Shown here: positions 21,012-30,060 of the stretch, piece after piece | Numbering within the stretch: the first letter of the stretch is position 1 | Layout: each line of letters opens with the position of its first letter | Assembly: GCA_009192285.1 (NCBI GenBank) | Contig: CM018604.1 | Span: forward strand, 3,038,001 to 3,102,000 | Direction: 5' to 3' | DNA: 64,000 nt | Origin: Morchella semilibera | Lineage: Eukaryota; Ascomycota; Pezizomycetes; Pezizales; Morchellaceae | Notes under the pieces: model-generated | The model's input: only the letters and a program-made list of their open reading frames with translations | The model's database searches: none | Told to the model about the DNA's origin: nothing | Position numbers and translations under genes: made by a program

Positions 21012-21616
21012 TGTTACGGAGCAACACGGAGACAACTAACAAGAGAGCCGAGGTACACAACCGAGGCGGGAACGAGGGCGAGAGCGGGGGGGCGACGGCG
21101 GGGAAACCTAACCGAGGAGCAGAGTTGTAGGGCAGAGGGTCCAAATGGCCTCTCTGACGAAGACGTGGAGACGAAGATACCAGTAGACGACACGGACTAC
21201 TAGTACGGTCATGAGCTATGAGCGAGGCGGGGCGGGGCGAGATGAGACGAGACGAGGCGAGGCAAAGCAAAGCGAGACGAGGCGAAGCGAGATACTATGG
21301 AAGACCCAAGGGGGTCTTGGCGAAGACTATGGTTATGATGTATTATATTCGAAACTAAGGACACAAGATAGAACGAAACTAAACCGTAGGGTTGATAACA
21401 GGAAGAACACGTAAGGAAAGAAAGAGAAAGAAAAGAACAAAGGAGAGATCCGTAGCAACGTATATATACCCCTCCTAATCCCTGCACAATCATGACTCAT
21501 AACCTCGTACAACAGAAACCCATAGAAACTCCAAGAACCTAAAAGAAAACACCGCAACCCGAAAACCCATTCCCGAATATACTCCTTTCCTATGAACTCC
21601 GTAGTACGCGGTGATA
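21012..21616 (-). repeat. 5' LTR of element E1 (LTR-E)
   Basis: On the minus strand starts TATCACCGCGTAC (21616) and ends GCTCCGTAACA (21012). Matches the E2 LTRs at 36304-36816 and 43134-43712 in ends, promoter and pyrimidine-rich body. Internal sequence follows as CTAAGAACACGTCC, also shared with E2 (CTAAGAATACGTCC). Confidence 0.8.
21461..21499 (-). promoter_or_regulatory. LTR-E promoter module of E1
   Basis: TGAGTCA on the minus strand (21493-21499) lies 24 bp upstream of TATATATA (21461-21468). Confidence 0.5.
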
Positions 21617-22057
21617 TCGGTACATAGGAATCTACTCCCATTTCTCAGCCATAGCTTCTTGTACCAAAGACTTTGTCCTCCTAAAGAGGAAACCCATAGT
21701 ACCTCTCATCGTTCTCATTGAGGTCCATCCACATCAGCAAACTCAACTTGTGACTGGAGTCTCCCAGCAGTCTCCCAGGTCTCCTGAGAGTCTCCTGAGA
21801 CTCCTGGATATTTTTTGAGTCTTCTGAGGCTCAGGAGACATCAGGAGACAAATGAAGTCTTGCTGATGCAGTCCTCACTCTCCCTGCCCTGCGCCCTTGT
21901 GCCTTTACCCTTGCCCTTGCCTTCGCCGGTGCTTCTGTTTGTGCCTGCCCGGTGTTGTCTCTGTCTTTGTCGGTCCCTCGTCGTGTAGACTGTGCTTCTC
22001 GAGTCCTTCTGCGTCATCATTGTCATCTTCTTCTTCGCGTCGGGTGACTCCGTCACA
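21617..22057 (+). repeat. 3' part of the 5' LTR-B of element C
   Basis: TCGGTACATAGGAAT... to GGTGACTCCGTCACA. The left part was split off by insertion of E1. It contains a 137-bp hairpin MITE (21732-21868). Confidence 0.8.
21732..21868 (+). mobile_element. Hairpin MITE copy 1 (137 bp, CATCAGCAA ends)
   Basis: CATCAGCAA...TTGCTGATG termini, flanked by CA/CA. Empty sites in other LTR-B copies read GGTCCATCCGGTCCTCAC, consistent with a 2-bp duplication. The interior is full of GTCTCCTGAG/CTCAGGAGAC motifs on both strands, so it can fold back. No coding capacity. Confidence 0.75.
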
Positions 22058-22118
22058 CTAAGACGAGACCACTCCTACTCGACTGGCACAGCCCGAGTTC
22101 CTCGCACCATAGTCTACC

Positions 22119-23352
22119 ATGACCTCTCCAGCTACTAATGCATTTGATTATCAAAAGCTCCATACGGATCTCGAAGGGTTCTTTGTCGCTTACCCTGAAG
22201 TGGACCCCGCCACGATGGAAGAAGCGAAGCAAGCATATGCCCTCCTCCAAAGAGTTCACGGAGGGGTCCAGCAATATGCGATCGACCTCACCACTTATAA
22301 TTCCGAAACTGAACAAGGCCAGGCCGAGTTCCACAAAAGAAATTCAGGGACTACGAGCTAAGATCAAGAAGTTGCAAGAAGGAGTCAAGAGAGGTTTAGA
22401 GGAGCTCCATGACGACTTAACCGAGCCATCCAAATCAGAGAAGCTCCCTGACCCGGAGAAATACTGGGGTGATCGCGAAACTCTCAGGACCAAAGAAAAC
22501 TCCAGATTAAGCTTACGGCTAATCTTGATCGATTCACTACTTCGACCCAAAAACTGGCGAACTCTATTCTTCGATTGGAAGGACCGGCGGCGGATCAATT
22601 CCTTACATATATTACCGATGAAGGAATTGCTCTCGATTCCATGGCAGAGTTTTTTGAAATTTTGGACAATGCTTTTGGAGATCCGGTTCCTGCGGCCACT
22701 ACTGCTCGCAACCTGGGGGAGATTAGGCAACGCCAACACACCTTTTCTTAGTACTTTGCAGAGTTCCAGTGGTATGCTGCCGACTCTGAGTTAATGAAGT
22801 GGCTAAGATTGAATGTCTTTTGGAAGGGCTTAATCAGGAACTGATGGCCCTAATGATTCAGAATGAAATCCCGGCAACGATTAAGGACTGTGGACCCTGC
22901 AATAGTTGGATAATAAACAAAGGGTATTATAAGCCAGGATGGGGAGGTTTAGATTTCAGATTCCCAGTGGCCCTGCTTCTCGTTCCTTTGCCCCTCGCCC
23001 ACCTGTTGCATCAACAGCATCCCCAGTCGTACGAGGACCACCCCAACCATCATCGAAGACTGCTGCGCCAGCGGCACATCCTTGCTATACTCCTGGAGGA
23101 GCGGTTCCTATGGATTTGTCCAATAGTCGTCGTCGCCTGGATTCCAGGGAAAGAGAAGCACGGCGTATGGAGACTCGTTACTACTATTGTGGAGGGATTG
23201 GACATTTGGTTAGAGATTGTACACTTTCGCCCTCGGGGAGGGCAGCACATAGGATGAGGAGAGCATTGTTGGAAGCGAAGAAGGAGAAGAAGGAAAAGGA
23301 GGAGTATATATCGTCGGATGAGGAGGAGTTAAAAGATTCGTTCATGGCCTAA
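22119..23352 (+). pseudogene. Gag of element C (family B)
   Basis: Starts at ATG 22119 shortly after the 5' LTR (MTSPATNAFDYQKLHTDLEGFF). The Ty3/gypsy Gag core is visible across several frames (RLEGPAADQFLTYITDEG, then FGDPVPAATTARNL). A CCHC zinc knuckle is present near 23190-23225 but its first Cys is Tyr (RYYYCGGIGHLVRDC), a TGT-to-TAT type change. Frameshifts near 22340 and 22490 and TAG at 22750 (Gln expected) make it non-functional. It ends LKDSFMA with TAA 23350-23352. Confidence 0.8.
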
Positions 23353-23389
23353 GCGGCATAGTCCAGGGACCTCCTAAATTTTTTCTAAA

Positions 23390-25281
23390 GTGTCTATTTC
23401 CACGTTTTCAGTATCAGAAGGGGAGATGGATGGGAATCAATTGATTGTAGTTTGTTCTATTTTGCAAAATAAAAAATCTATGGTACCCACTTATGCCCTG
23501 ATTGATACTGGAGCGTCGGGATATGCATTTATCAATGAAGACTTTGTGCGCCACCATGAACTAAAAATGAAGAATTTGAGGACTGAGAGGGAGATTGATG
23601 TAATTGATGGAAGACCTATTGAGTCGGGGAAGGTGACTAGGAAGGTGACGTTGGAATTGGAAATTAATGGACATTTGGAGGAATGTTCTTTCTTTGTTAC
23701 GATATTAGGACATTACCCGATAGTGATGGAAATACTTTGGATGAGAAAGCATAGAGTCTTGATTGACAGTGGAAGGAATGAGATTCGCCTTCAGTCATCA
23801 GTATGTCTTGAACATTGCATAGCCAACAGCAAACCTATTCTCGCTCGAGGAATTTCCACTCCCCCACCGGAAAGGCCAGTTACCCACATTTCGGCGGTTA
23901 CTCCTCGATCGTTTAAAAGGTTGGCCCAGGATCCTACTGTTCAAATCTATTCAACTATGCTTTATGCTGTCAACAAGATATTGGAACTGCCTGCCAACCC
24001 TGATGGAAAGATTCCGATAGACTATCAATGCTTTCGACAATTGTTTGATGAAACCAATGCATTTACGCTACCACCACATCCTCCCTATGACCATGAAATA
24101 AAGCTATAAGAAGGAACAGTACCACATTTTGGCCCTATGTACAGTATATCGCGGGAAGAGTTGAAGGCGTTAAGGGTTTATTTGGCCGATAACTTAAAGA
24201 AAGGATTTCTTCGGTCTAGTAATTCTCCAGCCGGCGCCCCTGTGCTATTTGTTAAGAAAGCTGATGGGTCCCAACGTTTGTGCATTGACTATCGGAAGCT
24301 GAATGCCATTACAGTTAAGGATCGATATCCTCTTCCCCTTACACTAGAAACTATAGCTAACCTAGTAGGAGCTAATTATTTTACTAAGTTGGACCTACGG
24401 TGGGGCTATAATAAAATTAGAATTAAGGAAGGGGATGAATGGAAGACGGCTTTTAGGATGTGCTATGGACATTGAGAATATATGGTTATGCCTTTTGGGT
24501 TGACCAATGCTCCTGCCACATTCCAGCGCTGGATGAACAATATACTACGACCTTTTCTCGACCGTTGTGCTACTGTCTATCTTGATGATATTCTTATTTA
24601 TTCGGAGACCTTGGAGTAGCACCAGCAGGACGAGCAACAGGTACTGGAAGCCCTGGAGGCCAATAAAGTTCACTTGAAGCCAGAAAAATGCGAGTTTAGT
24701 GTGCAAGAAACGAAATACCTCGGAATGATCTTAACTCCGGGAGGAATGAAGATGGACCCTGCTAAAGTACAGACAATTGTGCACTAGAACGCGCCGAAAA
24801 CAGTGAAGGAGGTTCAGGAACTCCTTGGGTTTGCTAATTTTTATCAACGTTTTATTTATGCTTATTCCCGAGTCGCAATACCCTTGACTACTTTAACGAA
24901 GAAGCATGTACGATTTGAGTGGAGCTAAAAGGTTGAACAAGCCTTTCAGAAACTCAAGACTGCTTTCACCTGTGCCCCAATATTGAGGCACCTGGATCCT
25001 GAGAGGGAATTTATTGTAGAAACAGATGCGTCGGATTATGTGTCGGCAGGGATATTATCACAGCGGGATGACAAACAAATTCTACACCAGGTTGCTTTTT
25101 TCTCAAAAACCCACTCATCTGCGGAATGCAACTATGAAATATACGACAAGGAGTTGCTGGCTGTTATTCGCTGTTTTGAAGAATGGAGACCTCATTTGGA
25201 GACGGCCCAGCTCCAAGTTAAAGTCTTGACAGATCATCTCAACCTGGAGTACTTCATGTCGACTAAATTGCTAAATCGACG
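23390..25281 (+). pseudogene. Pol part 1 of element C: protease, RT, start of RNase H
   Basis: Protease DTGASGYAF, RT with [11 protein letters not shown] and [10 protein letters not shown] (about 24580), RNase [12 protein letters not shown] and CNYEIYDKE. In-frame stops at 24107 (CTA TAA, Gln expected), 24474, 24617, 24787 (Trp expected) and 24928 (Gln expected) kill the frame. It is cut inside [10 protein letters not shown] at 25281 by the LTR-B/element D insertion and resumes at 33317. Confidence 0.88.
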
Positions 25282-25668
25282 TATCCCGGCGTCTTGGCAT
25301 CGGTTCCGAGGGTTCGGTAGTCGAAGCGCTGCTGTGATTGTTTAGGAATAGTTAAGCGAGGAAGGGATGCGTTAGGGGAGGTTGTCGTCATAGGTTCCTA
25401 GCAGGTTCGATGGCGTGATGGATTTATAATGTAAATAGAGAAGATGGTGGGGAGGATTATATGATGTGGTAGCGACGGGTTTCTATGGGGTTCTGTGGAT
25501 GACGATATGTGGTCTTGGCGGGTTGGTGGAGGGAATGTGTTAAATAGCGGGGATAGATGTTTTTCTTAGTTCTTTCTTTCTTTTCCTCTCTGTCTCGTCT
25601 TCCTGTTATTTCAGTACCTAGGAAATTACTCCTATTCATAGTTATAAGTTTCTCCCATTCAAACTCGC

Positions 25669-26059
25669 TGTAAAGGGATATCTCAGAAGTCACTAAGATA
25701 TGGCTAATGCTAAGCGATAGTTCTGTAGCGTTTAAACTTGTAATATTGTAGACCGGATTCCGTTCGCTTGAGAGGATGATGATTCCCCTAAGACGACGGG
25801 AATCCTACTAGCTATTTATACATGAAGAACCCCTTAAACCCGCTAACTCCTCCAATAGCAAATCTCCCGCAATGCCTCCGCTACTGCTCCGACTTTCTAC
25901 GAGGTGGGGTAACCAAGGGTCCACTCATAAGGTGTGGTAGTGGTTGCCGAGTTATAACCGAACCCCGCTTCTGGGCGTACGTCACTCTTCCATCGCGCTG
26001 TCATACCGGGACAATACCATTGTACTACCAGTACCGCACTTCCAAGCAATCCTGTAACA
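25669..26059 (-). repeat. 3' LTR of element D
   Basis: TGTAAAGGG...CCTGTAACA on the plus strand, 391 bp. Unrelated by eye to LTR-A, -B or -E; no TGAGTCA seen. Confidence 0.93.
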
Positions 26060-26152
26060 CTACTCCCCCTTCCAAGCCGTCGCCCTCGACCGTTAAACCC
26101 TTCCATGGAAAAAACCCTGTGGGAAAAGCCATGATGAGGGAAGGTATCGAGG

Positions 26153-29100
26153 TTATGGCTTTGCCAACCGCCGCTGCCTCTTAGTCTGCCGTGCTCCGGT
26201 CTCCGGGGCTACTGTCACTTGACTCCGAGTGCGAGGACGGTTGTTGATAACCGGTTTGGCGTTCACGTCAGCCAGTGCCTCTTGGGGCTCTGGTGTTGCC
26301 AGCCGCTTGCGAGTGTTCTGCCTCCTGTTGGGGTCCGCAACTTTACGATAGGGCCTCAGGAGCATTTCATGGAACACATTGTGAACCTTCCAGTCTGCTG
26401 GTAGGTCTAGTCGGTACGCTCGATTACCGATCTTCGCTAGTACTTCGAAGGGTCCAGTGAATTTGTCTGACCACTTGTTGTACCCGCCGAGGTTCCTTGT
26501 ATCTAGCAGGACCCTCTGCCCTGGCTCGAACTGCTGCGCTGCGGGACCAGGTCGGGACGCCATTTTATCGTACGTCTGCTGTAAGGTCTCTCGAGCCAGT
26601 TCATGGGCGGCGAGGATTTCGTCCAGGTGGTTATTCCCTTCGGCATCCAGCTGCTCAATCTCCACATCCGTAGGCCAGTCTGAGCGAGGGTGAAACCCAT
26701 AATTGCAATAGAATGGTGACTGCCCGGTAGAGGAGTGTTTGGCGTTGTTGTAGGCGTATTCGCAGATAGGAAGTAGGTCTCTCCACTTCTTACCTGTGCC
26801 GGCCGTAAACGCTCGTAGGTAGGACTCCATATGTTGGTTAGTCCTTTCCGTCTGACCATCTGTCTGCGGATGGAACGAAGTTGAGAGTCTTCTACGAATC
26901 CCTAGTCGTTCTGTAATCGCGGTCCAGAAGGCTGACACGAACTGTGTTCCTCGGTCCGATACTATTGATCGCGGGAGTCCGTGAAAGCGCCAGATGTCTT
27001 TGACGAAGGCTTGTGCAGTTTGCTCTGCGTTGATTCCTGTCATTGGAATGAAGTGCGCCATTTTACTGAAGCGGTCCACTACAACCATGACGTTCCGGAA
27101 ACTTGACCGCTCCTTGGGCATTTCTACTACAAAATCCATGGAGATGTCGCACCAAGGGGTCGTGGCTAACTCTAGGGGCTGTGGAAGAGACAGATGTCGT
27201 CGTCGTTGTTTGGCTCTTTGGCATACATCGCACGTGCTGACATATTTGGCTACATCTGTGGTCATTCCTGGCCACCAGTAGTTCCTGTCAATCAATTCCA
27301 AGGTTTTATCTCTGCCTAGGTGCCCTGCCGTGGGTCGGTCGTGGTGGTCTTCTATGACCTGCTTCACTGCGTGCCCAGGCACTACCCAGTGTCCTTCATG
27401 AGTCGCTGTATTCTGATCAGGATCCCACTCTGTTGCAGCCTCCCGCAAGATGGTCTGCCGGGTCCACAGGTCCTCAGGATCTTCGTTTTCAGGGAGTTCA
27501 TCCGGAACTATCCTACGAGTCCATCGACCCTCTTCCTCATACCAGTTCTGCAGAGCCGCAGGCATTCCCACTCCTGGTATGTGTACCCACTGATCCACTA
27601 AACATACTTCCGATGAGGGATTGCAGAGGATTTCTTCACGAGGTTCTATTCCCGCTTGTGTCCTTCTTGCAAAATGTTCGGGGAGGAGGTTTCTTTCCGC
27701 GAAGTGTTCCGGTGAGAGGAGCATTTTTACTGGCTGCTCTCGAACTACTCCCCCTTCCATGGCGTACTCCGGGCACCTCGTCAATGCATCAGGTTTCCCG
27801 TTTTTGTCGCCTGGTCGGAAGTGGATCTTGAAGTGAAAAGGTGCTATCTTTTCAGCCCACCGGGCCTGTCTTCTTGACAGCTTCTTGGTCGTTGTGAAGT
27901 ACTGAAGGTTTTGGTGATCAGAATAGATCTGGATAGGTATGTCCGTACCTTCCAACCAATGTCTCCAAGTCAGGAGGGCGGAAACTATTGCGAGCATCTC
28001 TTTATCATAGATCTCATAGTTGACTTCGGCCTCATTGAACTTGCGAGAGTGGTAAGCCACCGGATGTAACTTGCCATCTTCGAACACCTGTGACAAGACC
28101 GCAGCCTCTGCCCAGTCGCTGGCATCTGTTTCAAGGACAGCCATGCGATGTTCGTCGTAGTGTCGGAGGATAGGAGCGGTGGTAAATAGCTTCTTGAGCC
28201 CCTCAAAAGCATCCTGCTGCTCCCGACCCCACTTCCATACAGCATTTTTCTTCAGGAGATCTGTCATGGGCTTGCATACCGCAGAATACCCGTAGATGAA
28301 CCGCCTTAGAAAGTTGGCGAATCCCAGGAAGCATTGAAGCTCCTTCACCTTTGTGGGTATTAACCACTCAGTGATAGCCTTCACCTTCTCGGGTGAGACC
28401 TGGGTGCCACTACCTGATAGCTTGAATCCTAGGAATTCTATCTCCGTTTGGAACCAAGCAGTCTTTTTCAGGTTGCCGAATAGGTGGTTTTGTCGTAGCC
28501 GCTCCAGCACCCTGCGCACAAGAGCTACATGCTCTTCTCTAGACTTGGAATATATCAGGATATCATCCAAGTAAACCACTAGACCCTGATCTAACAGGTC
28601 CTTGAATATGGTATTAACCATTGCCTGGAACGTTGCCGGGGCGTTGGTCAAGCCAAAGGGCATTACTCTATATTCGAAGTGGCCGTATTTGGTCCGGAAA
28701 GCTGTCTTCCACTCTTCTCCCTCGGCGATCCTTACTAGGTTGTAACCGTTCTTGAGATCTATTTTGGTGAAGAAGAGAGCTCCCTTCGTCGAGTCCGCCA
28801 GCTCTGTCATGAGAGGCAGTGGGTACCGGTTCTTGACTGTGACGGAGTTTAAGCCGCGGTAGTCGACGCATAACCGTAGCGACCCATCTTGTTTAGGGAC
28901 GAAGAGGATTGGTGCCGCTGCTGGGCTGGAAGATGGGACAATTTTACCTGCCGCTAACATTTCGTCCAGGTATTCCCTCAACGCTTTCTGTTCCGGGGGT
29001 GACAATGCATAGATAGGACCCCACAGAGGTTGGCTTCTGTCCAAGAGGGGAATCGTATGATCCCACTCACTATGTTCCGGCAGGCGTCCTGCTCCTTCAG

Positions 29101-29701
29101 GGGAGAACACATCTGCGTAGTCTTGGAACTCTTCCGGGATAGCACTAGCGAGAGTCTCGCTTCCCGTGTTTCGTGCCCAGAAAGGGTGTGACTCAAGAGG
29201 CATGTCAGGCTCAGGCATGTGTCGTAGAAGTCTAACGACCTTTTCTTGCCAGCCTTCCTCGTACATGTCTCCTTCTGTCATCATGCAACCCTTAATCTGG
29301 CATTTGATACTATTGAAGGTAGCCTTGTTCTGGCCCCAATGTATCGTGGGTTGATGCTCTTCGAGCCATCGATGTGGTATGACGAGATCTTCTCCAGCAA
29401 AGGTACCTATTTCACAGGTGACTAGCCTGTCGAGGTGGCTACCAATGCGGAGTGTGAGAGGTTGGGTGATATGAGTACCGGAGTGAGGCATGCGTGAGCC
29501 ATCAGCTTGTTTGATGAGGAGAGTTGTGGTGCGGGTCTGAACTGGGATGTCGGCCTGCTTAACACAGTTCCAGGACATAATCCATGTCTCGGTGCCGCTG
29601 TCTAGCAAGGCTTGGACAGTATGGGTGAAGTGTTTGCTGGTCCTAGGGTTGAGCCATGAGATCTCTGTCTCGAGGCGGGTTTCTTGGGTAGTGGTAGTCA
29701 T
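26153..29701 (-). CDS. Pol polyprotein of element D
   Basis: 1,182 codons. Aspartic protease with LLDSGTETW near residue 35 (Ser-Gly in place of Thr-Gly), RT LCVDYRGLNSV and YLDD near residue 370, RNase H ETDASDW near residue 525 and NYEIYDKE, integrase HHCC finger (HHDRPTAGHLG...CDVCQRAKQ) near residue 800, core SMDFVVEMP near 851 and VSDRGTQF near 912, then KVHNVFHEMLLRPYRK. No chromodomain; the tail is basic (TRSQV...RQTKRQRRLAKP). The ATG 29699-29701 opens the conserved protease. It is separated from the gag stop by about 360 bp, and a TATA box lies 53 bp upstream. Confidence 0.95.
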   Translation of the reverse strand: MTTTTQETRLETEISWLNPRTSKHFTHTVQALLDSGTETWIMSWNCVKQADIPVQTRTTTLLIKQADGSRMPHSGTHITQPLTLRIGSHLDRLVTCEIGTFAGEDLVIPHRWLEEHQPTIHWGQNKATFNSIKCQIKGCMMTEGDMYEEGWQEKVVRLLRHMPEPDMPLESHPFWARNTGSETLASAIPEEFQDYADVFSPEGAGRLPEHSEWDHTIPLLDRSQPLWGPIYALSPPEQKALREYLDEMLAAGKIVPSSSPAAAPILFVPKQDGSLRLCVDYRGLNSVTVKNRYPLPLMTELADSTKGALFFTKIDLKNGYNLVRIAEGEEWKTAFRTKYGHFEYRVMPFGLTNAPATFQAMVNTIFKDLLDQGLVVYLDDILIYSKSREEHVALVRRVLERLRQNHLFGNLKKTAWFQTEIEFLGFKLSGSGTQVSPEKVKAITEWLIPTKVKELQCFLGFANFLRRFIYGYSAVCKPMTDLLKKNAVWKWGREQQDAFEGLKKLFTTAPILRHYDEHRMAVLETDASDWAEAAVLSQVFEDGKLHPVAYHSRKFNEAEVNYEIYDKEMLAIVSALLTWRHWLEGTDIPIQIYSDHQNLQYFTTTKKLSRRQARWAEKIAPFHFKIHFRPGDKNGKPDALTRCPEYAMEGGVVREQPVKMLLSPEHFAERNLLPEHFARRTQAGIEPREEILCNPSSEVCLVDQWVHIPGVGMPAALQNWYEEEGRWTRRIVPDELPENEDPEDLWTRQTILREAATEWDPDQNTATHEGHWVVPGHAVKQVIEDHHDRPTAGHLGRDKTLELIDRNYWWPGMTTDVAKYVSTCDVCQRAKQRRRHLSLPQPLELATTPWCDISMDFVVEMPKERSSFRNVMVVVDRFSKMAHFIPMTGINAEQTAQAFVKDIWRFHGLPRSIVSDRGTQFVSAFWTAITERLGIRRRLSTSFHPQTDGQTERTNQHMESYLRAFTAGTGKKWRDLLPICEYAYNNAKHSSTGQSPFYCNYGFHPRSDWPTDVEIEQLDAEGNNHLDEILAAHELARETLQQTYDKMASRPGPAAQQFEPGQRVLLDTRNLGGYNKWSDKFTGPFEVLAKIGNRAYRLDLPADWKVHNVFHEMLLRPYRKVADPNRRQNTRKRLATPEPQEALADVNAKPVINNRPRTRSQVTVAPETGARQTKRQRRLAKP

Positions 29702-29753
29702 TGTGTTGTAGGTAGGATGGTTAATATTCTTCTCCTTGAGGCGGATGGGGTCT

Positions 29754-29790
29754 CTTTATATAGCTAAGTGCGGGGTAGCTTTGACACGTC
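29754..29790 (-). promoter_or_regulatory. Candidate internal promoter for element D pol
   Basis: On the minus strand TATATAAAG (29754-29762) lies 52 bp upstream of the pol ATG, preceded by TGACGTGTC, a CRE/bZIP-like site (about 29783-29791). Gag stops at 30061, so the 360-bp spacer is non-coding. Promoter function is inference. Confidence 0.4.
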
Positions 29791-30060
29791 ATGTCCAAAG
29801 AATACCTTGCCCTAGTCACGAGTTCTTACTTTGCATCGGCAGTCTCTCCACAGGGTCGGGGCAAGTCAACAGTGCGCAGTGCGTCTACTGTCCGCTATCT
29901 GTGTGGCCCCTCTGATTTCCGAACTTCTAGACTCGAGTCTTGGTTTCTGACATTGGCCATTGCTTGCTTGCAGTGTAGTTTATATAAAGAGATTTATTTC
30001 CGCGCCCTAATAACTAACTTATCCATGACCCAAAAGGAAAAACCATAAGAATATACAATT

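Larger units (their letters stand above)
16757..21616 (-). mobile_element. Family-E Ty3/gypsy element E1, 3'-truncated
   Basis: Order on the minus strand: LTR-E (21012-21616), gag (19963-20949), pol (16844-19969). The integrase breaks off at RIPAPR near 16757, so GPY/F, chromodomain and 3' LTR are missing. On its right side it interrupts an LTR-B at TATC|TCGGTACATAGG, the 5' LTR of element C; the matching left half of that LTR is not found on the other side, so a deletion removed it with the E1 3' end. Confidence 0.85.

Noticed and set aside
21001-22118. tRNA primer-binding sites just inside LTR-E and LTR-B
   Set aside because: The shared CACTAAGA start was noticed, but no convincing complementarity to a tRNA 3' end could be shown by eye.
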